Virus record (IMG/VR): IMGVR_UViG_3300044675_003048
Location: 1 to 24,891 of that record
Direction: 5' to 3' (one strand)
Origin: a virus
Length of the DNA stretch: 24,891 nt
Made by a program: the position numbers and the translations under genes. Position 1 is the first letter of the stretch. Each line of letters begins with the position of its first letter. Positions 1 to 7,935 of the stretch are shown in pieces. The notes under the pieces are model-generated. The model was given only the letters and a program-made list of their open reading frames with translations, searched no databases and was not told the DNA's origin.

Positions 1-96
1 ACTGAAGAGGCTAGAATAAAGAGAAGTAACGGTGATATGATATTTTTTACGCTGTTGAAAGATAAATGTAAATTTTTAGGAGGCAAGTATGGGTAA
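1..96 (+). CDS. 3' end of an unidentified phage gene (partial)
   Basis: The frame starting at base 1 is open from the left edge to a TAA at 94-96; the other two forward frames stop almost at once. The last 31 residues include the stretch NGDMIFFTLLKDKCK and end in GGKYG. The stop lies 5 bases beyond the start codon of the next gene, an overlap typical of this genome, and the ribosome site of the next gene (AGGAGG) lies inside this reading frame. A pattern of the type SDT-IFLLK occurs near the C-terminus of some small phage packaging or DNA-binding proteins, but the fragment is too short to name. Confidence 0.5.
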   Translation, partial: TEEARIKRSNGDMIFFTLLKDKCKFLGGKYG

Positions 97-1246
97 GAAA
101 GCAACTCCACCGCCAGTACCAGACTATGGTGCAGCAGCTAAACAGCAAGGTACTGCTAACTTAGAGTCTGCTGTAGCTACGTCTAAACTATCTAACCCCA
201 ATACATACGGGCCATTAGGTAGTCAGGTAGTTACCTACGGCACTGGAGCAGATCAGTACACCCCAACCATTAGGCAGACACTTACGCCAGACGCTCAAGC
301 TACTTTAGAAGCTCAACAGGGCGTAGAGAGATCACTTGCAGAATTAGGTCAGCAAGGTGTTGCACAAGCTAAAACCATACTAGGTACACCGTTTAATCCT
401 AATCTGCCGGGCATTGATACAAGCATAGCAGAGTCAGTTTCACCAGTTAACCAAGCTACATACAACGCTGGAAGCGCACAGAGGTCTGTGGCTGGTCCTA
501 CTTTTCAGCAAGGTATAGATACGTCAGGAATAGCCGCAATGCCTGTTAACGCAGGGATGACTGGTCAGCAAGCAATTATGTCTAGGTTACAGCCTCAGTT
601 AACACAGAATGAGAATGCAACAAGGCAGCGTCTTGCAAATCAAGGTCTAGTTACGGGTGGCGAGGCTTATGAGAATGAGATGCGTACTATGGGCCAGAAC
701 AGAAATGACTTAGAGCTACAAGCTGCTGCACAAGGTATCAATCTTGATGCAATGATGAATCAGCAAGGCTTTGGACAGGCTCAGGCTCAAGGACAGTTTG
801 GCAATGAAGCCCAACAATCACAGTTTAACGCTGCTTTGCAGAATGCTGGCATGGGTAATACGGCGCTCCAGCAAGACTACCAGAATCAATTAGCTGCACA
901 AACTGCACAGAACGCCGCTGTTGCACAAAACTTTAACCAGCAACTTAATTTAGCTCAATTTGGCAATGCAGCACAGCAACAAAGTCTTGAGCAGCAACTT
1001 GCGCTGCGTAATCAGCCACTGAATCAGATCACGGGCTTGATGAGTGGATCACAGATACAGATGCCGCAGTTTCAAGGCTTTCAGCCATCTAATGTTGCTG
1101 CTGCTCCGATCTATCAGGGTGTACAAGATACGTTTCAAGGTCAGATGGATCAGTACGGCATCAGACAGCAAGCTAAAAATAACCTTACAAGCGGCTTAAT
1201 GAGTCTTGGCGGCGCTGGGGCTGGCGCTGCTGGTATGTTTGCATAA
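89..1246 (+). CDS. Glutamine/asparagine-rich virion protein, probable internal or ejection protein
   Basis: A 385-residue protein that I cannot assign to a named family. It has a short proline-rich N-terminus (MGKKATPPPVPDYGAAAKQQ). A long central part (about residues 150-310) is dominated by Gln, Asn and Ala with an alpha-helical look (AQAQGQFGNEAQQSQF). It ends in a hydrophobic glycine/alanine tail (GGAGAGAAGMFA). No signal peptide is seen. The start is preceded by a strong AGGAGG at 79-84. The composition, and its position at the head of a run of similar proteins before the fibres, resemble the internal virion or DNA-ejection proteins of podovirus-like phages. That role is inferred. The stop shares a base with the next start (TAATG). 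Confidence 0.6.
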   Translation: MGKKATPPPVPDYGAAAKQQGTANLESAVATSKLSNPNTYGPLGSQVVTYGTGADQYTPTIRQTLTPDAQATLEAQQGVERSLAELGQQGVAQAKTILGTPFNPNLPGIDTSIAESVSPVNQATYNAGSAQRSVAGPTFQQGIDTSGIAAMPVNAGMTGQQAIMSRLQPQLTQNENATRQRLANQGLVTGGEAYENEMRTMGQNRNDLELQAAAQGINLDAMMNQQGFGQAQAQGQFGNEAQQSQFNAALQNAGMGNTALQQDYQNQLAAQTAQNAAVAQNFNQQLNLAQFGNAAQQQSLEQQLALRNQPLNQITGLMSGSQIQMPQFQGFQPSNVAAAPIYQGVQDTFQGQMDQYGIRQQAKNNLTSGLMSLGGAGAGAAGMFA

Positions 1247-1929
1247 TGTTAGGACTTGCTTTCTCAGGCGGTAAAGATTCTCTAGCTTGCTGGTATTTAT
1301 ATAAAGCTAAGAATCCTATCGTGTTATGGGTAAACACTGGCAAGGCTTACCCTGAGACATTAGCTATAGTAGAAGAGATTAGAGCAGAAGCAGTCGAATT
1401 CATTGAGATTAATGTAGATCAACAAGCTCAGATTGACGCTAATGGCATACCTAGTGACATAGTGCCAATTGCCAATACCTTAGATGGGATGATTGTATCG
1501 GGTAAGAAGGATGTTTTGATACAGAGTCACTTAAACTGCTGTATGGAGAATATTACTCTACCGCTGCTTGAAGCAATGAAAAAGAGGGGCATTACTCAAC
1601 TCATTAAGGGTCAGCGTAATGATGAGTCATTCAAGGGCGAGTCTAGGCATGGAGCAGTTGTAGACGGTATAGAGTACATACAACCTATAGAGAAGTGGAC
1701 GAGTAAACAGGTATTAGACTTTGTAGCAACGCAGCGCGGTCAACTGCCAGAACACTTTAGCTTAAACCATACAAGCCTTGACTGTTACGACTGCACTGGC
1801 TTTATGAAGGACTCAGCAGATAGGATTGAATGGACTAAAGTAAACCATCCAGAACTATATGATAAGTATGCGTTAAACATGAGCAAATTAAAGGGTACAA
1901 TCATTCCAATCGTTGAGTTAATGAGGTAG
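1246..1929 (+). CDS. PAPS-reductase-like / adenine nucleotide alpha-hydrolase family protein
   Basis: A 227-residue protein of the phosphoadenosine-phosphosulfate reductase-like (PP-loop) superfamily. The ATP-pyrophosphatase P-loop SGGKDS is at residues 8-13, followed by the beta strand IVLWVNTGKAYPET. Later come LNCCMENITLP (about 99-109), the phage-typical KGQRNDESFKGE and a C-terminal CYDC pair. Members bind ATP or PAPS and act in sulfur transfer, sulfate reduction or nucleic-acid thiolation; which of these applies here cannot be told. It sits inside the virion-gene run with a TAATG overlap upstream and a 2-base gap downstream, so it is co-expressed with structural genes. Paired cysteines (CC and CxxC) suggest redox or metal chemistry. 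Family assignment is good; substrate unknown. Confidence 0.85.
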   Translation: MLGLAFSGGKDSLACWYLYKAKNPIVLWVNTGKAYPETLAIVEEIRAEAVEFIEINVDQQAQIDANGIPSDIVPIANTLDGMIVSGKKDVLIQSHLNCCMENITLPLLEAMKKRGITQLIKGQRNDESFKGESRHGAVVDGIEYIQPIEKWTSKQVLDFVATQRGQLPEHFSLNHTSLDCYDCTGFMKDSADRIEWTKVNHPELYDKYALNMSKLKGTIIPIVELMR

Positions 1930-1931
1930 TT

Positions 1932-2360
1932 ATGGCAAACAGAATCGTAAATTTCCAGATGCAGCAACCGGGTGAGATGGCTAATCCACAGGTAGTAGGA
2001 GTGCAACAGCAGAACCGTTTGTCACTAGCTGAGAGACTTAGGAAGTATGGCCTAGATCAAGATAGTAACGGCCCACAATCGTTTGCAGATTCGTTTAATC
2101 AGCAAATGCGGAATCAAATGAGGCAGCCACAGGATGAGCCACAGACACCACAGCAGCAACAAGCTGGTCAAATTATGAAGAGCTACAACGCTAGTGGTGG
2201 TGGCTCTGAGATGGGATGGAAGCCAAGCGCACCTATGTCAGCACAGCGCGGAATGATGGGAGATATGGCAAGGGCTGGCGGTGCAATTAGCAGAGGTGCA
2301 AGCAATGCTGGTGGCGCTCTCAAGTCTGCTGCCGCTGGCTTTGGCAAACTTTTTGCATAA
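1932..2360 (+). CDS. Small Gln-rich, Ala/Gly-tailed virion protein
   Basis: A 142-residue protein of unknown function. The N-terminal half is Gln-rich and polar (FQMQQPGEMANPQ; a run of PQ repeats around residues 65-80). The last 40 residues are an Ala/Gly/Ser-rich amphipathic segment (SRGASNAGGALKSAAAGF) ending GKLFA, much like the end of the protein at 89-1246 (AAGMFA). It starts 2 bases after the PAPS-reductase-like stop; no strong ribosome site is visible, so coupled translation is likely. The shared composition and tail suggest a second, smaller internal virion protein. Function is inferred from context only. Confidence 0.6.
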   Translation: MANRIVNFQMQQPGEMANPQVVGVQQQNRLSLAERLRKYGLDQDSNGPQSFADSFNQQMRNQMRQPQDEPQTPQQQQAGQIMKSYNASGGGSEMGWKPSAPMSAQRGMMGDMARAGGAISRGASNAGGALKSAAAGFGKLFA

Positions 2361-2371
2361 GGGAGATAGTC

Positions 2372-3643
2372 ATGGCAGATAACCAATTCATTAATTTCAA
2401 TTCGCAAGATGTTGCTGATATGTATCGGCGTAATCAGTACGCCAGAATGCTACAGGATCAGGCTAACGCACCCATTGAACGTGCTAGCTACAAGGGCATA
2501 GAAGCTCCTCTTCATCCAGTACAGGGCGTTGCTAAGATGGCTGCTGCTTTACTAGCTGGCTACCAGCAGAATCAGATGGATGAAAGATATGCCAAAGAGA
2601 AGTCTGATGCCGAACAGAAGTTAGTTGCTGAACAGGAACGTAGTAATCAAGCGTATAACGAGTTTGAAGCTGGTCTAGCTCCAAAGCCCGGTTTTGGCGC
2701 ATCTGGTAGCGTTGAAGATTATGGTGGTCAGGAAATGATGCCGAAGCCACGATCAGACGCGGAACGTCTTGCACACTTAATGCGTTCTAGAGGTAGTCCT
2801 GATGAGAGAATTCGTAGTTCTGCAAAAAATTACTTAGATTATGACGCTGCTCAAGTTCAAGAGAAAACAAGGTTAGATGAGAGAGAGCGAGATAGATTAG
2901 ACACTCAAGCGCAGAGAGAGCAAGATCAAAAAAATAAAGATAGGACATTTAAGCAAACTGAGCTTGCTTCAGAAAGGTCATATAACCAGCAAGCAAATAG
3001 ACAGCCACCTTTAAATAAAGGTGAGCGATATAACAAAGAAACTGACACAGTTGAGCAAATACCCGGCTCTCAGGCATATTTAAAAAATAAAGGACTTCAT
3101 GCCGCTGATTTATCATCAGCACAACTAACTTCTTCAATAGATGACAATTTGGGAAGCAATATTAGCAAACTACTTGCATCGCCCGGATTTGATTCAATTT
3201 TTGGAATAGCTGGTGGGCTAACTCCAAATGTTCTTCCAGAGGCTAAATCCGCAGCAACACTTAGAAAGCAAGTTATGGATGCGATGGGGCCTGCTGGTAT
3301 GCTAATAAACAAGGGAGCAGTTGGAAGTATTGGAACAATGGCTCTTGGTGAGTGGGATAAGGTTGCATCTTACATAGCTGCAATAAAAGATACGGACAAT
3401 CCAGAAGATGCTCGTAAAGCCTTTGAAAACGCATTAATAATCCTTAAAAGGACTAAACAAATAGCAACTGATAAATATGAAAATGAGTGGGGCGGGAGTC
3501 AATACGATACTAGAAAAGCAAGCTCTAATGGTAAACAAGATACAGTAACAACTGCGTCATCTGTTGCACCAATGTTTGCTAATAACGGCAAATCAAGAAT
3601 TACTTCCACAGATGGCGGGAAAACATGGAAGGAGATTAGATAA
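2372..3643 (+). CDS. Coiled-coil internal virion protein candidate
   Basis: A 423-residue soluble protein. The N-terminal region (residues 30-60) has the pattern IEAPLHPVQGVAKMAAALLA, seen in internal proteins of podovirus-like phages. It is followed by a long charged helix-rich stretch (about 70-100 and again 160-210) rich in Glu, Gln, Arg and Asp that should form coiled coil. A more globular half (about 250-370) includes DNLGSNISKLLASPGF and IIKLKRTK-like basic helices. The C-terminus has SRITSTDGGKTWKEIR, resembling a short beta-hairpin repeat. GGGAGA lies upstream at 2361-2366. The stop overlaps the next ATG (TAATG). I read it as a DNA-ejection or internal core protein; direct proof is lacking. 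Confidence 0.6.
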   Translation: MADNQFINFNSQDVADMYRRNQYARMLQDQANAPIERASYKGIEAPLHPVQGVAKMAAALLAGYQQNQMDERYAKEKSDAEQKLVAEQERSNQAYNEFEAGLAPKPGFGASGSVEDYGGQEMMPKPRSDAERLAHLMRSRGSPDERIRSSAKNYLDYDAAQVQEKTRLDERERDRLDTQAQREQDQKNKDRTFKQTELASERSYNQQANRQPPLNKGERYNKETDTVEQIPGSQAYLKNKGLHAADLSSAQLTSSIDDNLGSNISKLLASPGFDSIFGIAGGLTPNVLPEAKSAATLRKQVMDAMGPAGMLINKGAVGSIGTMALGEWDKVASYIAAIKDTDNPEDARKAFENALIILKRTKQIATDKYENEWGGSQYDTRKASSNGKQDTVTTASSVAPMFANNGKSRITSTDGGKTWKEIR

Positions 3644-5223
3644 TGGGACTGCCAGCAGGGTTTACGCTAGAAGAGCCAAAAAAATCAACTCTTCCTACAG
3701 GATTTGTATTAGAAAAGCCAGAGCGTTCATTTGGCAATGTTGCTACAAGTGCTGTACAGAACCTTATACCGTCAACAGGTAGGTTAATTGGCGGTGTAGC
3801 TGAAGCTGTTATGAGTCCTGTTAAAACAGCAAGAAGCCTTGTTGACTTAGGCGCTGGTGCAATACAGAACGCCTTGCCAGAATCACTTGTAAACGCAATC
3901 GGTGCAGATAAACCATCGCAAGAGATGGCCTCCAGAGTAGGTCAATTCTACAAAGAGAGATACGGCAGTATGCCGGGCTTCAAAGAAGCTCTAGCTACAG
4001 ACCCAGCAGGTGTCGCTGCCGATGCCGCTTCTGTTCTTACTGGCGGTGGTGCAGTCGCCAGAGTAGGTCAATTCTACCGAGTACCGGGTATGTCGAGACT
4101 AGCTGAAGGCTTAAAGCGTTCTGCATCAGCAGTAGACCCATTGGCTAACGTGGCAAGGGGCGCTGGAGCGATTACACGAGGTGTAGGCTCTACTGCTGCG
4201 GCTTTACTTGGAAACACCACTGGGGCGGGTTCTGAGGCGATTAAACAGGCTTATGGCGCTGGAAGAGCCGGGGGTTCTAAAGCTACTGAGTTTGCTGACA
4301 ATATGCGTGGGAATGTTCCTATGGACGATGTATTAGGCGCTGCCAAGTCAAACCTATTGGCTATGAAGCAAATAAAGTCTGCCGAATACAATAAGAATAT
4401 GTCCTCTGTTAAGGAAAGTCAGTCAATCCTTGATTTTGGTGGGATTAATAAAGCGCTGGCTAATGCTAAAGATAAAGTAATGTTTCGTGGACAAGTAAAG
4501 AATCAAGAAGCCGCAGAAGCGTTATCCACCATACAAAAAACGCTAGATGATTGGAATAAGCTAGACCCCGCTCAATACCATACCCCAGAAGGAATGGATG
4601 CGTTAAAGCAGAAGGTTGGTGGGATTGTAGAGAAGATTCCGTTCGAGACAAAAACAGCTAAAATGGTCGGTGGCGATATTGTTAACGCAATTAAGTCTGA
4701 AATCACAAAACAAGCTCCAGAGTATTCTAAGGCTATGAAAGACTATCATGCCGCCTCAGATCAGATAACAGAGATGGAAAGGGCTTTATCTTTAGGTAAT
4801 AAGGCTTCTAAAGACACTGCAATGAGAAAGCTGCAATCTGTTATGAGAAACAACGTAAACACTAACTACGGCAATCGTCAGGCTCTAGCAAAGCAGTTAG
4901 AAGAAATGGGCGGTAGAGAAATAATGCCAGCATTGGCAGGGCAATCTCTGAACTCTGGAACTCCACGAGGATTGCAGTCTCTAGGCACAACTGGTGCAAT
5001 AGGCGCTACTGCTGCATTCGGTAATCCTTTAGCTCTTGGACTGATACCATTGCAATCTCCTAGACTTGTTGGTGAAGCCTCTCTTGCCGCAGGTAGGGTT
5101 GCTGGGGCGGGTAGAGCTGGTGCTGACGCATTGCAGAGAATACCCGGAGTTAACAAGATTGACCCACGCATTTTAGCTAATGCGCTATATCAGATGCAGC
5201 AACCAAAGGAGCAAAATCAATGA
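3643..5223 (+). CDS. Ala/Gly-rich internal virion / DNA-transfer protein candidate
   Basis: A 526-residue protein. It opens with two tandem copies of an LPxGFxLExP motif (LPAGFTLEEP at residues 3-12, then LPTGFVLEKP), a motif recurrent in phage virion proteins. A hydrophobic Ala/Gly-rich region with several amphipathic helices follows (about 25-200; VDLGAGAIQNALPESLV, ADAASVLTGGGAVARV). Then come a polar helical middle (about 220-400) and a second Ala/Gly-rich region near the C-terminus. Such proteins often enter the cell envelope with the DNA. A 20-bp direct repeat inside the gene encodes RVGQFY twice. The stop overlaps the first fibre start (ATGA). Role inferred from composition and position; no enzyme motif seen. 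Confidence 0.6.
   Translation: MGLPAGFTLEEPKKSTLPTGFVLEKPERSFGNVATSAVQNLIPSTGRLIGGVAEAVMSPVKTARSLVDLGAGAIQNALPESLVNAIGADKPSQEMASRVGQFYKERYGSMPGFKEALATDPAGVAADAASVLTGGGAVARVGQFYRVPGMSRLAEGLKRSASAVDPLANVARGAGAITRGVGSTAAALLGNTTGAGSEAIKQAYGAGRAGGSKATEFADNMRGNVPMDDVLGAAKSNLLAMKQIKSAEYNKNMSSVKESQSILDFGGINKALANAKDKVMFRGQVKNQEAAEALSTIQKTLDDWNKLDPAQYHTPEGMDALKQKVGGIVEKIPFETKTAKMVGGDIVNAIKSEITKQAPEYSKAMKDYHAASDQITEMERALSLGNKASKDTAMRKLQSVMRNNVNTNYGNRQALAKQLEEMGGREIMPALAGQSLNSGTPRGLQSLGTTGAIGATAAFGNPLALGLIPLQSPRLVGEASLAAGRVAGAGRAGADALQRIPGVNKIDPRILANALYQMQQPKEQNQ
3932..4077 (+). repeat. 20-bp direct repeat, two copies 126 bp apart, inside a coding region
   Basis: The sequence ccagagtaggtcaattctac occurs at 3932-3951 and identically at 4058-4077. 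The offset is 126 bp, a multiple of three, so both copies read in frame as the peptide (A/S)RVGQFY. The flanking sequence is not duplicated. It may be a remnant of an internal duplication or a site for recombination between the copies. Confidence 0.85.
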
Positions 5224-6524
5224 GTTATAACGGTTCTGGGGTATTCACAATAAACACGGCTGGGCAACCAGTCATTACTGGTACAACCATCTCCAGTACA
5301 ACATTCAACAACCTTACGGCAGACTTAGCGACTGGTCTGACTACAGCACTAACTAAGGACGGTCAGTCTACTCCTACCGCCAACATTGGCATGGGCGCGT
5401 TTAAGATCACGAATCTTGCCGCTGGTACTGTTGCCTCTGATGCTGCTAGGCTCGATCAGGTACAAGGTGGCGCTGCTACGTTCATCACAGTAGCGGGTAC
5501 TGATACCCTGACGGGTACGACTACTCCTGCCTTAGCTGCTTATGCTACAGGCAATCAGTTCAGCTTCTTAGTTGCTAATACGAATACTGGCGCTGTAACC
5601 CTGAATGTAGACGGTATTGGTGCTAAAGCGATTACTAGGACTGGTACTACTGCTCTAGTCGCTGGAGATATGGTTGCAGGGCAGGCGGTCGAGATTATCT
5701 ATGACGGTACTAGATTCCAATTGGTTAACGGCAACTCATTTACCAATCTTAAAGTCTCAGGAACTCTAGGTGTTACTGGTGTAAGCACTTTCACAGCGCA
5801 GCCAATAGTATCTAGTTTGACCGCTTCACTACCTGTATTTACAGACGCTTCTAAGGGTCTGGTAAGCAACACGATGACTGGTACGGGCAACGTAGTTATG
5901 TCTACGAGTCCTACTCTGGTAACGCCAGCACTAGGAACACCTGCAAGCGGAGTAGCTACTAACCTCACAGGGCTACCGCTAACTACTGGTGTAACTGGAA
6001 CTTTGCCAATAGCCAATGGCGGTACTAATGCGGTAACGGCTGCCGCTGCAAAGATAAGTTTAGAAGTAATTAGTGCTGCTACAGGCTCAGAGATTCTGCC
6101 TACTGGAACGACAGGACAGAGAGATGCAAGTCCGGCAGCAGGGTATCTACGGTTTAATACTACAAGCACAGAGTTTGAAGGCTATAATGGCACAGCATGG
6201 TCAAGCGTTGGCGGGTCAGCGATCACGAACGATACGACCACAGCGACTAACCTATACCCAGCATTCTTAGGCGCTACAACTGGTACTGCTACAGCGATAT
6301 ACACGGGCAATGCTAACTACCTCTACAAGCCTAGTACGGGGGAATTGCAAGCGAGAGTGCCAGTAGCATTGAACGGATTGTTTGTAAATGCAACAACATT
6401 GGTGTCAAGTTATACTATTGCTTCTGGTCAAAGCGCTCAAAGTGTTGGTGGATCAAGTGGCTTCACAATACCGGGTGGCCTAAGCGTAACAATTTCCAGC
6501 GGCTCACGTTGGGTAGTCTTGTGA
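5220..6524 (+). CDS. Tail fibre protein
   Basis: A 434-residue Thr/Gly/Ala-rich, beta-rich protein. After a short N-terminus comes a fibre domain (about residues 85-175) with the recognisable pattern TGAVTLNVDGIGAKAI, LVAGDMVAGQAVEIIYDGT. A Thr-rich shaft repeat follows (about 205-275; GTGNVVMSTSPTLVTPALGT, GVTGTLPIANGGTNA), then the module GTTGQR..P..GY..FNT...EFEGYNGTAW (about 298-330), also present in the next gene. The end is SSGSRWVVL. These shaft and knob patterns are known from many phage tail fibres. It binds the host surface or links to such an adhesin. The ATG overlaps the upstream stop (ATGA), preceded by AAGGAG at 5206-5211. It is the first of four fibre-like genes. Confidence 0.85.
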   Translation: MSYNGSGVFTINTAGQPVITGTTISSTTFNNLTADLATGLTTALTKDGQSTPTANIGMGAFKITNLAAGTVASDAARLDQVQGGAATFITVAGTDTLTGTTTPALAAYATGNQFSFLVANTNTGAVTLNVDGIGAKAITRTGTTALVAGDMVAGQAVEIIYDGTRFQLVNGNSFTNLKVSGTLGVTGVSTFTAQPIVSSLTASLPVFTDASKGLVSNTMTGTGNVVMSTSPTLVTPALGTPASGVATNLTGLPLTTGVTGTLPIANGGTNAVTAAAAKISLEVISAATGSEILPTGTTGQRDASPAAGYLRFNTTSTEFEGYNGTAWSSVGGSAITNDTTTATNLYPAFLGATTGTATAIYTGNANYLYKPSTGELQARVPVALNGLFVNATTLVSSYTIASGQSAQSVGGSSGFTIPGGLSVTISSGSRWVVL

Positions 6525-6541
6525 TTAAGGGAGATATGTAA

Positions 6542-7624
6542 ATGGCCTCAATTAATGCTTCAACTTCTGGCGGGGGGGGCGTAATTGTTACCTCTGATGC
6601 CAGCGGCGATTTAAACATACAAAGTGGTGCAACTACAGTAGTTGCTGTGACATCTACTGGTGCTACTGTGACGGGTGCTTTAGCGGTATCTGGTACTGGA
6701 GCATTGACTCTACCAGTAGGTACAACGGGGCAAAGACCAACTCCTGTTACTGGAATGACTAGATATAATAGTACCTTTGGAGAAGTTGAGGTTTATAACG
6801 GAACAGCTTGGACTTTTATTGGTACAGCTCCAGTGGTCACTGCGGTAGAGTATTTAGTAGTTGCTGGCGGTGGTGGCGGCGGAACTAACATTGGTGGTGG
6901 TGGTGGTGCAGGTGGTTTTAGAACTAATACTGGATTAGCGGTTTCGGCTGGCTCGGCGATTACAGTTACTGTAGGACTTGGGGGGGCTTCTGGTGTAACA
7001 GGTTCTAATTCAGTATTCAGCACAATAACTTCTAATGGTGGCGGCGGTGGTGGCAATGTAAATCTTGGCGGCTCATCTGGGGGTTCTGGTGGTGGAGCTT
7101 CTGGAAATAACCTTTTGACTGGCGGGGCAGGAAACACTCCATCTACGACTCCTAGTCAGGGTAATACTGGTGGCAGTACAGCAGCTCAATCTGGATTAAG
7201 AGGGTCGGGAGGAGGTGGAGGGGCTTCTGCTGTTGGAGTTAATGGAACTGGATCAGCATCAGGCAATGGCGGCAGTGGTACAGCATCATCTATTTCTGGA
7301 TCATCTACTTATTATTCTGGTGGTGGTGGTGGCGGATCATATAGAGCCGGATCATCTACGGGAGGATTGGGTGGCGGTGGAAACGGATTAGGAAATACTG
7401 ATGCTACAGCACCAAGCGGCACGGTTAATACTGGCGGCGGTGGTGGCGGTGGTGGCAATAGCTCTACAGGAGGCAATGGTGGTGCTGGTGGCTCTGGTAT
7501 TGTTATTATCCGTTATGAAGATGCTTACGCTGCGGCAACCTCTACGACAGGCTCACCTACCATAACAGTTGCTGGTGGATACCGTGTCTACAGCTGGACA
7601 GCATCCGGCACGATTACGTTCTAA
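6542..7624 (+). CDS. Glycine-rich tail fibre / adhesin
   Basis: A 360-residue protein. Residues 1-95 form a fibre-like N-terminal part including the GTTGQR..P..GM.RYN....EVEVYNGTAW module shared with the upstream fibre. From about residue 101 (VEYLVVAGGGGGG) to about 325 the protein is a polyglycine domain with many runs of 3-7 Gly broken by Ser, Asn and Thr, ending in GGAGGSGIVIIRYE. A short C-terminal beta segment follows (YRVYSWTASGTITF). This layout is known from glycine-rich phage adhesins, where the Gly strands form a polyglycine-II-type bundle and loops contact the receptor. Start ATG has GGGAGA upstream. Likely a receptor-binding protein partnered by the assembly gene that follows. 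Confidence 0.85.
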   Translation: MASINASTSGGGGVIVTSDASGDLNIQSGATTVVAVTSTGATVTGALAVSGTGALTLPVGTTGQRPTPVTGMTRYNSTFGEVEVYNGTAWTFIGTAPVVTAVEYLVVAGGGGGGTNIGGGGGAGGFRTNTGLAVSAGSAITVTVGLGGASGVTGSNSVFSTITSNGGGGGGNVNLGGSSGGSGGGASGNNLLTGGAGNTPSTTPSQGNTGGSTAAQSGLRGSGGGGGASAVGVNGTGSASGNGGSGTASSISGSSTYYSGGGGGGSYRAGSSTGGLGGGGNGLGNTDATAPSGTVNTGGGGGGGGNSSTGGNGGAGGSGIVIIRYEDAYAAATSTTGSPTITVAGGYRVYSWTASGTITF

Positions 7625-7634
7625 GGAGAACAGT

Positions 7635-7931
7635 ATGTATTTTTACGCAGGTTCAACCAATTGTTTTTACACAGCAGGTTCTGATACTCCATCTGATGCA
7701 CTTGAGATTACTGATGAGCGTTACCAAGAATTACTGGCTGGTATGGCAGAAGGTAAGACTATCCTTTCCAAAGCAGGGCATCCAGAATTCTATGTTCCAA
7801 CCTACGCTGAACTCCGCGCTGCTGCCTATCCACCAATAGTAGACCAGCTAGACACCATCTTTCACGGTGGTCTTGATGCTTGGAAAGCTGAGATACAGGC
7901 TGTTAAAACTCAATTTCCTAAGGGAGAATAG
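7635..7931 (+). CDS. Tail fibre assembly chaperone-like protein
   Basis: A 98-residue protein starting at the ATG preceded by AAGGAG (7623-7628); an in-frame start further upstream lies in the previous gene and has no ribosome site. The N-terminus is FYAGSTNCFYTAG and the middle has ITDERYQELLAGMAEGK, where such proteins often bind the fibre tip. The C-terminus has the hallmark YPPIVDQLDTIFHGGLDAWK, seen in many phage tail-fibre assembly and DUF4376-like proteins. It probably folds or trimerises the glycine-rich fibre encoded just upstream. Confidence in the family is high, in the exact partner moderate. Confidence 0.8.
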   Translation: MYFYAGSTNCFYTAGSDTPSDALEITDERYQELLAGMAEGKTILSKAGHPEFYVPTYAELRAAAYPPIVDQLDTIFHGGLDAWKAEIQAVKTQFPKGE

Positions 7932-7935
7932 TAAC

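Noticed and set aside
5699-6169. Leftward 156-residue open frame inside the first fibre gene
   Set aside because: Low-complexity Val/Pro-rich translation opposite a Thr/Gly-rich fibre; no ribosome site and a better-supported gene on the other strand.
6793-7137. Leftward proline-rich open frame opposite the glycine-rich fibre
   Set aside because: Pro codons (CCN) are the complement of the Gly codons (GGN); it has no ribosome site and is a mirror of the real gene.
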